This document shows positions 28,021-36,284 of a stretch of DNA of 64,000 bases, piece after piece (position 1 is the first letter of the stretch; each line of letters starts with the position of its first letter). Source of the stretch: Ochrobactrum sp. Marseille-Q0166 (GTDB lineage Bacteria; Pseudomonadota; Alphaproteobacteria; Rhizobiales; Rhizobiaceae); contig NZ_JACJUO010000002.1 in the NCBI RefSeq assembly GCF_014397025.1, positions 62,001-126,000 of the forward strand, given 5' to 3'. A program made the position numbers and the translations under genes. Under the pieces are notes generated by a model. It was not told where the DNA came from and ran no database searches. It saw only the letters and a list, made by a program, of their open reading frames with translations.

Positions 28021-28908
28021 ATGGGTCAGGCGATCGTGCGTTCTTCCTATCAAATTGCAGCCATCTTCCTAAAATTACTGTTCGCGTCGCTGGTCATTAT
28101 CGCTTTTCAGCAGAAATCCGTTCACGCCGAAACCAAAGAGGCTAACCGCATTGTCTCGCTTGGTCCTGATGTCACGGAAATCATCTTCGCACTGGGCGTG
28201 GGCGATAAGATCGTTGCCGTTGATCGCAGCAGCAAATACCCTGCAGAGACTGCCACGAAAACCAATGTCGGCTATCGCCGGAGCCTGTCGCCCGAAGGCA
28301 TTTTGACACTCGACACAGATCTCATCATTGCGTCCGAAGACATTGGCCCACCGGAAACGACCGATGTACTCAACCAGTCAGCAGTAGAGATCCTTTATAT
28401 TCCCGTCGATAACAGTCGCGCAGGCTTGGTCAAAAAGATCAAACTCATTGCAAAACGCCTCGACCTCGAAAAAGAAGGGGATGCGCTGACGCAGAAAGTC
28501 ATCGACGATTTTGATGCAGCCACGGCCTATGCCAGCAAGATATCGGCAGACAAGCAAAAGAAAGTGGTTTTCTTTCATGGCCTGGCACGTCTGAGCGGTG
28601 CGGGCAGTGATACGGCGGCCGATGCTTTCATCCGTTATGCAGGCGGGATCAATCCGCTGTCGATCTATTCCGGCTATAAGCCTGTATCGGAAGAATGGCT
28701 GGTCAAGGCTGAGCCAGATGTTGTTCTGATGCTGTCAGACGGAAATGGCGGACCAACCCGCGAAGATGTATTCTCGCACAAGGCCTTGCAGCAAACTCCA
28801 GCGGCAAAGAGCCAGTCGCTCGTCGTACTTGAGGGGCCATATATGCTGGGATTTGGTCCGCGTACCGCCGAGGCTATTCGAAAACTAGCCACTGCACTTT
28901 ACGAGTAA
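28021..28908 (+). CDS. Periplasmic heme/hemin ABC substrate-binding protein, orphan
   Basis: A 295-residue protein with an N-terminal hydrophobic export segment (IFLKLLFASLVIIAF) and cleavage probably after VHA near residue 37. The class III binding-protein fold is shown by NRIVSLGPDVTEIIFALG, VGYRRSLSPEGILTLDTDLIIAS and the C-terminal GFGPRTAEAIRKLA. This is the pattern of HmuT/PhuT heme-binding proteins; a vitamin B12 or siderophore ligand is less likely but not excluded. No permease, ATPase, receptor or Fur-like site was seen next to it, so it is either an orphan or part of a system elsewhere. The start could be a few codons further in. Confidence 0.82.
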   Translation: MGQAIVRSSYQIAAIFLKLLFASLVIIAFQQKSVHAETKEANRIVSLGPDVTEIIFALGVGDKIVAVDRSSKYPAETATKTNVGYRRSLSPEGILTLDTDLIIASEDIGPPETTDVLNQSAVEILYIPVDNSRAGLVKKIKLIAKRLDLEKEGDALTQKVIDDFDAATAYASKISADKQKKVVFFHGLARLSGAGSDTAADAFIRYAGGINPLSIYSGYKPVSEEWLVKAEPDVVLMLSDGNGGPTREDVFSHKALQQTPAAKSQSLVVLEGPYMLGFGPRTAEAIRKLATALYE

Positions 28909-28915
28909 CCAATAA

Positions 28916-28949
28916 AAAGCCCCTCCAATGGAGGGGCTTTCGTTTTTGT
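28916..28949. terminator. Bidirectional terminator
   Basis: Stem AAAGCCCCTCC (28916-28926) / GGAGGGGCTTT (28930-28940) with loop AAT, then CGTTTTTG; A-run on the other side, serving the convergent aldehyde dehydrogenase as well. Confidence 0.88.
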
Positions 28950-28959
28950 ATTTAAACGA

Positions 28960-30474
28960 CTATGCGAAGTCTTCCGGCAGAAGTTCCTTCGGGAAATTCT
29001 GATAGGAAACAGGGCGCAGGAAGCGACGGATGGACATGGTGCCAACGCTGGTTGCACCGAAGTTGGTGGATGCCGGATATGGTCCGCCATGAACCATTGA
29101 GTCCACCACTTCAACACCGGTTGGGAAGCCATTGACAAGAACTCGGCCAGCCTTGCGTTCCAGCACGGGAAGTAGCTTCTGTGCAGAGGCGATATCCCCA
29201 TCATCCATATGAATGGTCGCAGTCAGCTGACCTTCAAAGCCGTGCGCGAGCTTTTCCATCTCGTCGACCGAACCCACACGGACAACAAGTCCGAGAGGAC
29301 CGAACACTTCTTCACCAAGCGCATGATCGGACAGGAAGCGCTCTCCGGTTGTTTCAAACAGGTTTGGCGAAGCCTGACGTCCTGACGACTCTGTTTCATA
29401 AAGCGGTTTCACCGCATTTCGCGTATCGAAGCGCTCTTTGCCTTCATGATAGGCTTGAGCAATACCGTCGGTCAGCATGGTCTGCGGAGCAACCTTCTTG
29501 AGACCTTCAACAGTCGCTTCAGTGAAGCGGTCAGCGTCAGCACCATCGAGAACGACGGCGATACCGGGATTAGTGCAAAACTGACCTGCGCCCATGGTTA
29601 GCGAACCGGCCCAGCCCTGTCCGAGCGTTTCGGCACGCGCTTTCATGGCTTCTGGCAACAGGAACATCGGGTTGACCGAACCAAGCTCGCCGAAGAATGG
29701 AATTGGCTCGGGACGTGCGGCGCAAAGGTCGAACAATGCACGACCACCAGCTAGTGAACCGGTGAAACCAACAGCCTTGATGTTCGGATTCTGAACAAGC
29801 GCATGACCAACATCGCGGCGACCGCCCTGAATGAGCGAGAACACGCCGGGATGAACGCCCGTCTTGGCAATAGCAGCTTCAACAGCTTGTGCCACGATTT
29901 CGCCTGTTCCCGGATGTGCAGAATGACCCTTTACGACCACAGGGCAACCGGCAGCAAGCGCTGCCGCGGTATCACCACCGGCAGTGGAAAAGGCCATCGG
30001 GAAATTGGATGCACCGAAAACCGCCACAGGTCCGATTGGGCGCTGAACCAGACGAATTTCAGGACGCGGTGCTGGCTGACGATCAGGAAGTGCTGCATCA
30101 AAACGGCGATCAAGATAGTCGCCCTTTTCGATATGGTCAGCAAACAGGCGCAGCTGGCCGGTGGTGCGACCGGTTTCCCCCTGAAGACGCGCTTCCGGCA
30201 AGCCGGTTTCCTGCGAGCCAATCACGACGATATCAGCAATGCGTGCTTCAATTTCATCAGCGATTGCACGCAGAAAAGTAGCACGTTCAGTGCGCGTCGA
30301 GTAACCGTAAGACCAGAAAGCGTCTTCTGCCGCTTCGCAGGCGCGATTTACCAGATCAACTGTACCGACTGCAAACGAATGTGCAGGCCCACTTGCTGGT
30401 GAAGATTCAAAAGTGCCGGCTCCGTCGAGCCACTCGCCAGCAACAAGGTGTTTTCCTTTGGGCGTGAACGCCAT
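28960..30474 (-). CDS. Alpha-ketoglutaric-semialdehyde dehydrogenase-type aldehyde dehydrogenase
   Basis: A 504-residue NAD(P)-dependent aldehyde dehydrogenase. The general base E263 (FFGELGSVNP) and catalytic C300 (GAGQFCTNPG) are seen, with the cofactor segment PIGPVAVFGASNFPMAF near 147-163. The GAGQFCTNPG form and the GSVNP motif are those of 2,5-dioxovalerate (ketoglutarate semialdehyde) dehydrogenases, the last enzyme of hydroxyproline and pentose/uronate routes into 2-oxoglutarate. It diverges from an Ldh-family reductase, and a DapA-family gene lies nearby, which favours the hydroxyproline route. Two TTGTATAC elements in the divergent promoter region suggest shared control. Confidence 0.88.
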   Translation of the reverse strand: MAFTPKGKHLVAGEWLDGAGTFESSPASGPAHSFAVGTVDLVNRACEAAEDAFWSYGYSTRTERATFLRAIADEIEARIADIVVIGSQETGLPEARLQGETGRTTGQLRLFADHIEKGDYLDRRFDAALPDRQPAPRPEIRLVQRPIGPVAVFGASNFPMAFSTAGGDTAAALAAGCPVVVKGHSAHPGTGEIVAQAVEAAIAKTGVHPGVFSLIQGGRRDVGHALVQNPNIKAVGFTGSLAGGRALFDLCAARPEPIPFFGELGSVNPMFLLPEAMKARAETLGQGWAGSLTMGAGQFCTNPGIAVVLDGADADRFTEATVEGLKKVAPQTMLTDGIAQAYHEGKERFDTRNAVKPLYETESSGRQASPNLFETTGERFLSDHALGEEVFGPLGLVVRVGSVDEMEKLAHGFEGQLTATIHMDDGDIASAQKLLPVLERKAGRVLVNGFPTGVEVVDSMVHGGPYPASTNFGATSVGTMSIRRFLRPVSYQNFPKELLPEDFA

Positions 30475-30550
30475 TCGCCTATCCTCCTGTAGAAATCGAC
30501 GTACAATTAAGCCAGTATCCTGCCAGATCCAAATTGCACTTGTCTAATGA

Positions 30551-30575
30551 TTGTATACCCCAAATCTTTGTATAC
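30551..30575. promoter_or_regulatory. Tandem TTGTATAC elements, candidate GntR/FCD operators
   Basis: TTGTATAC occurs at 30551-30558 and again at 30568-30575, 17 nt apart, between the divergent dehydrogenase and reductase genes. The GTATAC core is palindromic and resembles sites of FCD-type GntR regulators; such a regulator is encoded at 32859-33563. The link is inference. Confidence 0.45.
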
Positions 30576-30641
30576 ACTGTGTGCGCAGATATCAATTGCC
30601 TGCGGGCTCCTCCCGTCAGGCTCAGCCATGAAAGATGCATG

Positions 30642-31679
30642 ATGAGCGAGACTACCATCCTGAGCATTGCTAACCTTCACGACCGCGTAGAGGCGATTTT
30701 TCGTAAGGCAGGGTTGAACGCTATACAGGCTGCGGCTGTCGCTCGTGTGATTGTTGCGGGTGAACGCGATCACTGCAAATCTCACGGCATATACCGTATC
30801 GAGGGTGCGCTTCGCACAGTCAAGGCCGGTAAGGTCAAAGCAGACGCAATTCCTGAAATCGTGAAAGACGAAGCCTCCGGTATCGTGCGCGTCAATGCGA
30901 ATTTCGGCTTTGCAAACCCGGCTTTCGAGCTGGGCGTGCCAATACTTGCCGAACGCGCGCGCAGACTCGGTATCGCAGCGCTTGTCATCAATGACTGCAC
31001 CCATTTTTCGGCACTCTGGCCTGAAGTTGAAGCGCTGACGAGTGAAGGCCTCGCTGCACTCGTCATGTGCCCGAGCTATGCAACCGTAGCCCCGACCGGC
31101 GGCAACAAGCCGTTGCTCGGTACCAATCCTTTTGCCTTTGGCTGGCCACGCAAGGAAACATCGCCTTACGTCTTTGACTTCGCGACCTCTGTTGCGGCAC
31201 GAGGCGAGATCGAACTGCATCGTCGCGCTGGCAAACAATTGCCGGAGGGCTGGGCGCTGGATGCACAAGGCAACCCAACGACTGACCCGGAAACAGCGCT
31301 TGCGGGTGCAATGCTTCCTTTTGGCGGACATAAGGGGTCCGCGATCAGCACGATGGTTGAACTGCTCGCCGCCATCATGATCGGCGACCTGACCAGCCCC
31401 GAAGTGCTTGATTTCCTTGGCACGACGACATTATCGCCAGTGCACGGTGAGCTCATAATCGCATTCTCACCGGAAGCCTTTGCCAAAGGCCGCCCCGGCG
31501 ATCCATTTGCTCGTGCAGAGACGTTCTTTGAAGCCATCGTCGGACAGGGCGCGCGGCTGCCATCACAACGCCGCTTCAAGGCACGTGCGGAATCTGAAAG
31601 CGAAGGCGTCAAGCTTACCAAAGCGGAAATCGACCAGCTCGATTTGCTGCTGGAAAAAGGTTTGGATGCGATCTCCTAA
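30642..31679 (+). CDS. Ldh/malate-family oxidoreductase (delta-1-pyrroline/piperideine-2-carboxylate reductase type)
   Basis: A 345-residue NAD(P)H-dependent enzyme of the Ldh_2 fold. The open frame reaches back to 30534; ATG 30642 (with GAAAGA upstream) or ATG 30639 is preferred because MSETTILSIANLHD is the conserved start. Family features seen: A-G-E-R-D-H-C-K-S-H-G-I-Y-R near residue 42, NDCTHFSALWPEVE with the catalytic His near 117, TGGNKPLLGTNPFAFGWP, and the terminal GGHKGSAISTMVELL. Members in hydroxyproline clusters reduce cyclic imino acids such as pyrroline-2-carboxylate to proline. A malate or lactate substrate is unlikely because of the motif and context. Confidence 0.82.
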   Translation: MSETTILSIANLHDRVEAIFRKAGLNAIQAAAVARVIVAGERDHCKSHGIYRIEGALRTVKAGKVKADAIPEIVKDEASGIVRVNANFGFANPAFELGVPILAERARRLGIAALVINDCTHFSALWPEVEALTSEGLAALVMCPSYATVAPTGGNKPLLGTNPFAFGWPRKETSPYVFDFATSVAARGEIELHRRAGKQLPEGWALDAQGNPTTDPETALAGAMLPFGGHKGSAISTMVELLAAIMIGDLTSPEVLDFLGTTTLSPVHGELIIAFSPEAFAKGRPGDPFARAETFFEAIVGQGARLPSQRRFKARAESESEGVKLTKAEIDQLDLLLEKGLDAIS

Positions 31680-31683
31680 TACA

Positions 31684-31711
31684 AAAAAGCCCTCCGAAAG
31701 GAGGGCTTTTT
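31684..31711. terminator. Bidirectional terminator
   Basis: Stem AAAAAGCCCTCC / GGAGGGCTTTTT with a GAAA tetraloop between two convergent genes. Confidence 0.9.
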
Positions 31712-31726
31712 ACTTTCAGGATATAT

Positions 31727-32689
31727 TCAAGCAGCGTATTTCTGGACAGCACCCGGAAGCTTGCTCCACTCGGCGTACCAACTGTTGAACAGTTTGAACT
31801 GCGCTTCGACATAGCCGCGCTGACTTTCGGAAAGAGTATCTGTTTCGTTAAAGTGCAGCGTGTATTCTTTGTCGCCCTTCAGAACCATCATGTGCTTGAA
31901 ATAGAGCACCAGGTCTGGACCTTCATCGAACGAGGAAAGCACAGCAAGCGCCTGTTCGAGTTCAAGCGCACGCTGGCGTGCATCGGCATCGCCGCTCGCG
32001 GCAGCTTGCGACAGCTTGCAAAGCTGAATGACTTCCTTCGGCAGAACATTGCCGATGCCGGTGATAGCACCGGTTGCACCACAGTTCACAAATCCGTGGA
32101 ACACAGCCGTATCAACACCAATCATCAGCGTGACATCATCATCGCGGCTGGTGATGTTTTCGGCTGCATAACGCATGTCAGCAGGGCCGCCAAATTCCTT
32201 GAAGCCAACGAGATTTGGATGCTCTGCGCGCAATGCGAAGAACAGATCCGCACGGGTGGCAAAGCCATAATAAGGGCTATTGTAGATGACGGCTGGCAGA
32301 TCAGGTGCAGCCGACAGGATGGCCTTGAAATGTGCCTTCTGCGCTGTAATCACCGAACCGCGCGACAAAACGCGCGGGATAACCATAAGGCCCTTGGCGC
32401 CAACCTTCTGTGCGTGTGCTGCATGCGCCGCGGCGACGGCTGTGTTCACAGCGCCGGTTCCAACAATGACAGGAATGCCCGCGGCAGCCAGGCGAGCAAC
32501 GCCTTCCATACGCTGTTCGTCGGTGAGGAGCGGCCAGTCACCCATCGAACCACAATAAACGACAGCCGACATACCGGCGGCGATCAGTTCCTTACCCTTG
32601 CGTACCAGCGCATCATAATCGGGTGTGCGATCATCCTTGCATGGGGTCATCAGAGCCGGAATCACGCCGGAAAAAATATTGGCAGCCAT
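31727..32689 (-). CDS. DapA-family lyase/deaminase, probable 1-pyrroline-4-hydroxy-2-carboxylate deaminase
   Basis: A 320-residue class I aldolase-fold enzyme. The Schiff-base Lys is K164 in LVGFKEFGG and the catalytic Tyr is Y136 in VIYNSPYYGF. The substrate segment is YCGSMGDWPLL instead of the GTTGE of true dihydrodipicolinate synthase, so lysine synthesis is unlikely. In rhizobia, DapA-family enzymes with this start (SGVIPALMTPC) deaminate pyrroline-4-hydroxy-2-carboxylate to ketoglutarate semialdehyde in hydroxyproline breakdown. The product would be the substrate of the aldehyde dehydrogenase ending at 28960. The gene follows the GntR regulator on the same strand. Confidence 0.78.
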   Translation of the reverse strand: MAANIFSGVIPALMTPCKDDRTPDYDALVRKGKELIAAGMSAVVYCGSMGDWPLLTDEQRMEGVARLAAAGIPVIVGTGAVNTAVAAAHAAHAQKVGAKGLMVIPRVLSRGSVITAQKAHFKAILSAAPDLPAVIYNSPYYGFATRADLFFALRAEHPNLVGFKEFGGPADMRYAAENITSRDDDVTLMIGVDTAVFHGFVNCGATGAITGIGNVLPKEVIQLCKLSQAAASGDADARQRALELEQALAVLSSFDEGPDLVLYFKHMMVLKGDKEYTLHFNETDTLSESQRGYVEAQFKLFNSWYAEWSKLPGAVQKYAA

Positions 32690-32810
32690 CTAAAACTCCT
32701 CTCAGAGCATTTCCGTCTTTCGCTAAGTAACGTGGATCAGAAAATGCAGCAAAACAAAAACCAGAGCGATTGAAGCACTGGCGACGCGAAGCCGCCTTTC
32801 AGCCTCTACA

Positions 32811-32824
32811 ACTGATATATCAGT
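32811..32824. promoter_or_regulatory. Perfect palindrome upstream of the DapA-family gene
   Basis: ACTGATATATCAGT, a 14-bp perfect palindrome about 120 nt before the start of the deaminase gene and after the GntR gene. A plausible operator for the adjacent regulator. A nearby TTTGTCGACAGGA (32835-32847) recurs at 34792-34804. Confidence 0.4.
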
Positions 32825-32858
32825 CTGTATTTTATTTGTCGACAGGAAATATGTAGAG

Positions 32859-33563
32859 TTACAAACTTATTTCCAGACGATCAGCCCGCATCACCAGTTT
32901 CTGAACCTGACGTACGATCTGCTCTGCATGTTCATGGGCAAGCTGCTCGGCCAATTTCATGTCCCGTGCTGCGATTGCAGCGATCATTTCTTCATGCTCC
33001 TCCACGAAACGGCGGGGCAACTGATCATTGTAGGACTGATAATAGAGCCGCAAAATACGCCGACCCTCATCCAACAGGCGCTTGAAGAGGTTTGTGAAAT
33101 AGGGATTACGCCCCGCTTCTGCGATTGCAAGATGAAGTGATGCGTTGGTTGCAATCATTAAAAGCGCGTCCTGCGCTTCCACAGCCTTGGTGAACTCTGC
33201 CTGATGCAATGCGATGATATCCAGGTCTTCCTGTCGATAGTTTTTAGCCGCAAGCTGGGTTGTGACGCGATACATCAAGGTCAGCGCGTCGAAATAGGTA
33301 TGCATGTTCAGGAAATCAATATTCGACACCATGGTCGAGCGATTTGGCAAAGTGTCGATCAACCCCTCGCCTGCCAGCCGCACCAAAGCCTCTCGGATTG
33401 GCGTACGGGACATTTTGAACCGCTCTGCAAGCTGCACTTCGTCGATCGGGCTACCAGGGGGCAACACCAGATCGAGAATTTCATCCCGCAGCAGATCATA
33501 GACCATTTTGCCACCAGAACCACGCCGGCGCTCGGGGATGGCGTTATTATCGCTTTCCGTCAT
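32859..33563 (-). CDS. GntR-family transcriptional regulator, FCD subfamily
   Basis: A 234-residue regulator. ATG 33563 is the start because AAAGGA is just upstream; an 18-nt longer TTG form is possible. Residues 18-85 are the winged helix-turn-helix (VYDLLRDEILDLVLPPGSPI, LAERFKMSRTPIREALVRLAGEGLI). Residues 95-225 are an all-helical FCD ligand domain with metal-site residues such as H in NASLHLAIAEAG and HEEMIAAIAARD and HEHAEQ. FadR/FCD repressors in hydroxyproline clusters (HypR type) respond to a pathway acid. It sits in the cluster it probably controls and starts just after the peptidase gene (21-nt gap). Confidence 0.88.
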   Translation of the reverse strand: MTESDNNAIPERRRGSGGKMVYDLLRDEILDLVLPPGSPIDEVQLAERFKMSRTPIREALVRLAGEGLIDTLPNRSTMVSNIDFLNMHTYFDALTLMYRVTTQLAAKNYRQEDLDIIALHQAEFTKAVEAQDALLMIATNASLHLAIAEAGRNPYFTNLFKRLLDEGRRILRLYYQSYNDQLPRRFVEEHEEMIAAIAARDMKLAEQLAHEHAEQIVRQVQKLVMRADRLEISL

Positions 33564-33584
33564 TGGTCTATCCTTTTGCAATGA

Positions 33585-34727
33585 TCAGGCAAATGGCTCT
33601 GTTGGCCCCTTGGCAGGCGGCGTAAACCAATGCGCGCCTTCAGCACTCATATAGATATGGTCTTCCAGACGTACGCCAAACTGTCCCGGCACGACAATCA
33701 TCGGCTCATTCGAGAAACACATACCCGCTTGGAGCGGCAACGGATTGCCGCGAACAATATATGGTGCTTCGTGGATTTCCAGCCCCAGACCGTGGCCCGC
33801 ACGATGCGGAAGACCGGGAAGCTGATAATCTGGCCCTAACCCATGCTTGATAAGCACTGCGCGGGCGGCATCATCAAGGCTGGAACAGGCAGCACCAATC
33901 TTTGCAGCATCGAACACAGCTTGCTGCGCCTGCCGTTCAATCGTCCAGATGCGCTCAAAATCGGCTGTCGGCTCATCCAGCATATAGGTGCGGGTCAGAT
34001 CGGAATGATAACCATCGATCCGGCAACCCGTGTCCACCAAAATAACATCGCCATTTTTATAGACCTGTTCGCCATCCGCGCCATGTGGCAGCGAGGTTGC
34101 TTCGCCAAAGGACACGATACAGAACGTCGAGCCGCCAGCAGCGCCCAGCTCACGATGCTGCTCATCGATAAAGCGCACGACATCGGAGGCTGCTATGCCC
34201 GGACGAATGAACTGATGCGCGCGGCGATGCACTTCCAGCGTCAGCCCCATGGCATATTTAATGATATCGATTTCGTTCTGCGATTTGACGATACGCTGTT
34301 CACGAATGATTGGACCGGCATCAACAAGTCGATCAGCACCAATCTCGCGGCGCAGGGAATTGTAGACGAAGAGTGGCACAGCATCGTCAACGGCAAGCGT
34401 TTCACCGGCTTTCAGCAATGAGGCAACGAGAGCCGCACTGTTTTGCTCTTCCTGCCAAATGCGGATTTCGCCAGCCAAATGCGGGAGGCTCTCCACACGG
34501 CTCTGCTCAAAACCCGGAACAACATAGACTATCTCGCTTTGCGTAATGACCGCACCAAGCAGACGCTCGCTCAAATGCCAGACAAGTCCAGTGTAATAAA
34601 GCAGGCTCTCGGTCGATCCAAGCAGCAAGGCACCAATGTTTTTTTCGCTCAAACGACTGCGCACTACGTTAATGCGCTCCAACCGCTCCTCATTGGAAAT
34701 GCTTGGATGTTGGGTTTTGAGAGACAT
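33585..34727 (-). CDS. M24-family aminopeptidase (Xaa-Pro type)
   Basis: A 380-residue cytosolic metallopeptidase with the pita-bread fold. All five metal ligands are present: D232 and D243 (VDTGC, HSDLTRT), H312 (HRAGHGLG), E341 (NEPMI) and E355 (RLEDHIY). The N-terminal creatinase-like domain runs from 20 to 145. Xaa-Pro peptidases release residues from peptides with a penultimate proline, so this gene could supply proline or hydroxyproline from peptides, in line with the neighbouring catabolic genes. It lies between the GntR regulator and the ABC permease on the same strand. Confidence 0.88.
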   Translation of the reverse strand: MSLKTQHPSISNEERLERINVVRSRLSEKNIGALLLGSTESLLYYTGLVWHLSERLLGAVITQSEIVYVVPGFEQSRVESLPHLAGEIRIWQEEQNSAALVASLLKAGETLAVDDAVPLFVYNSLRREIGADRLVDAGPIIREQRIVKSQNEIDIIKYAMGLTLEVHRRAHQFIRPGIAASDVVRFIDEQHRELGAAGGSTFCIVSFGEATSLPHGADGEQVYKNGDVILVDTGCRIDGYHSDLTRTYMLDEPTADFERIWTIERQAQQAVFDAAKIGAACSSLDDAARAVLIKHGLGPDYQLPGLPHRAGHGLGLEIHEAPYIVRGNPLPLQAGMCFSNEPMIVVPGQFGVRLEDHIYMSAEGAHWFTPPAKGPTEPFA

Positions 34728-34804
34728 TGCTTATTCCTTTCAGCCGCCACACACTCTGTGAAACGCTTAAAGGATAAATCTCTGTACGCAATTTGTCGAC
34801 AGGA

Positions 34805-36181
34805 TTACACTTTCACTAACCCAGTTCGCTTGAGCAGGCCCATCAACAACAGCGGGGGCAGCGTTGTCAGCAAAATTGCAATGAACGCCATGGCCATGCC
34901 AAGCCCAATTGATCCCTGTTCAAACTGACGCCAGATAAAGATGGAAATAGTCTGCATACCGACAGGCGCCACCAGTGTAGAAGCGACCAGCTCACGCGTA
35001 GCCACTGCAAAGACCAGCAGCATTTGAGTAATCAGGCTTGGCGCAATAAGTGGTAGTATGATGCGGCGGAAGGTCCTAAAACTGCTTGCTACACAGACAC
35101 GCGCAGCGGCTTCGAGATTATCACCAATCTGATGAAACGCCGCTGTCGCATAACGGATCGACTGCGGCAGCAGGATACAGCAATAGGCAAGCAACAGAAT
35201 GAGCGGCGTATTGTAAGGTGAAATGAGCAGTGATGGCTGGTTCCACGCAAGGATAAGACCGACGGCCACCACAACACCGGGAAGCGAATTTGGCAACACT
35301 GTTAGAACATCGAACCAGAAACGCCCACGGCAACGCATTTTCACAACTGCATAGGCAGCGATAGCCACCAGCAAACCTGTCAGAAGCGCACTTGCTACAC
35401 CCAATGAAAGAGTGTTGGTAAACGCTCGCATAGCGCCCGCGCTGTTATCAGCGATATCTGCAAAATTATCAAAACCGAGATTGGACAGCGTCAACCCGCC
35501 GGAAACGGTCTTCGACATGGCGGTAGCGAGAATGGCAAGGAGCGGCACTCCGGTTGCGGCAAATGCCCCCCCAAACAGGATGACGACAGGAACCTTGAAC
35601 GCGCCGAGATCGCGCTTGTCCTTGTTCTGCGGTTTACCGCCAGTCGTCACATAAGAACGGCGCGTCAAAATCCAGCGCTGAAGCATGAAAGCCGCAAGCG
35701 ACAACAAAACAAGTGCCAGTGAGAAGACAGCAGCACCGGAAAGGTCAATAGGCCAGTCAGATATGCGCAGGTCGATTTCCGTTACCAGCACGTCGAAGCC
35801 CGAACGACTTCCAAGCGCTGCTGGTGTGTCATATTCCTCGATTGCCGAAGCGAATACGAGTAGCAGGCTTGCTGCAAGTCCCGGCGTCGCCAACGGCACT
35901 TTATAAAGCGCCCGGAACACGGCGAGCGGCACTGCGATGATAGCCGACAGCACGACGACGCTGACACCGAGCAAAATGGTGTTTCCGGTCATGCGCAGGA
36001 GCTTTGGATCTTCAAACAATGCAGGCAAATGCACAAAAGGCGCGCTGAACACGCCCTGCCCGATCTGCGGAAAAATGGCCTGCAAAACAATGAAAATAAA
36101 CGGAACCGCGACGACAATGGCAAGGCCGATGACGGCCACAAGCCCAAGCGGATTTGCAGCGGTAGCGGTCTTAGCACTCAT
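34805..36181 (-). CDS. ABC transporter permease, double-domain (FbpB-like), apparently with internal deletion
   Basis: A 458-residue inner-membrane protein from ATG 36181 (GAGGC upstream); a TTG at 36235 would add 18 residues. The second half is complete, with the EAA loop EAARVCVASSFRTFRRIILP and helices on both sides. The first half is short: after ALYKVPLATP, near residue 98, the sequence runs straight into GLAASLLLVFASAIEEYDTP, where about 100 residues with the first EAA loop are expected. Members of this duplicated family are usually near 550 residues. The join sits in a PLATP stretch that fits an in-frame deletion. The transporter may be inactive. Confidence 0.75.
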   Translation of the reverse strand: MSAKTATAANPLGLVAVIGLAIVVAVPFIFIVLQAIFPQIGQGVFSAPFVHLPALFEDPKLLRMTGNTILLGVSVVVLSAIIAVPLAVFRALYKVPLATPGLAASLLLVFASAIEEYDTPAALGSRSGFDVLVTEIDLRISDWPIDLSGAAVFSLALVLLSLAAFMLQRWILTRRSYVTTGGKPQNKDKRDLGAFKVPVVILFGGAFAATGVPLLAILATAMSKTVSGGLTLSNLGFDNFADIADNSAGAMRAFTNTLSLGVASALLTGLLVAIAAYAVVKMRCRGRFWFDVLTVLPNSLPGVVVAVGLILAWNQPSLLISPYNTPLILLLAYCCILLPQSIRYATAAFHQIGDNLEAAARVCVASSFRTFRRIILPLIAPSLITQMLLVFAVATRELVASTLVAPVGMQTISIFIWRQFEQGSIGLGMAMAFIAILLTTLPPLLLMGLLKRTGLVKV

Positions 36182-36247
36182 GATTGCCTCAGCGGTATTC
36201 CCACCGCCTTGGAAAAGGCAGCGTTTTAAAAACAAAACAAAATGAAA

Positions 36248-36276
36248 CGGCTCTCCTCAACAAGTGAGGAGAGCCG
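36248..36276 (-). terminator. Intercistronic hairpin between binding-protein and permease genes
   Basis: A 12-bp stem CGGCTCTCCTCA / TGAGGAGAGCCG with an ACAAG loop. On the reverse strand it is followed by a T-rich stretch, so it may act as a partial terminator or protect the 3' end of the binding-protein message, raising that protein relative to the permease. Confidence 0.65.
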
Positions 36277-36284
36277 CCCGTTCA

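Noticed and set aside
31853..32773. 306-codon + strand ORF over the DapA-family gene
   Set aside because: Antisense shadow of a gene with intact catalytic residues; no ribosome binding site or domain.
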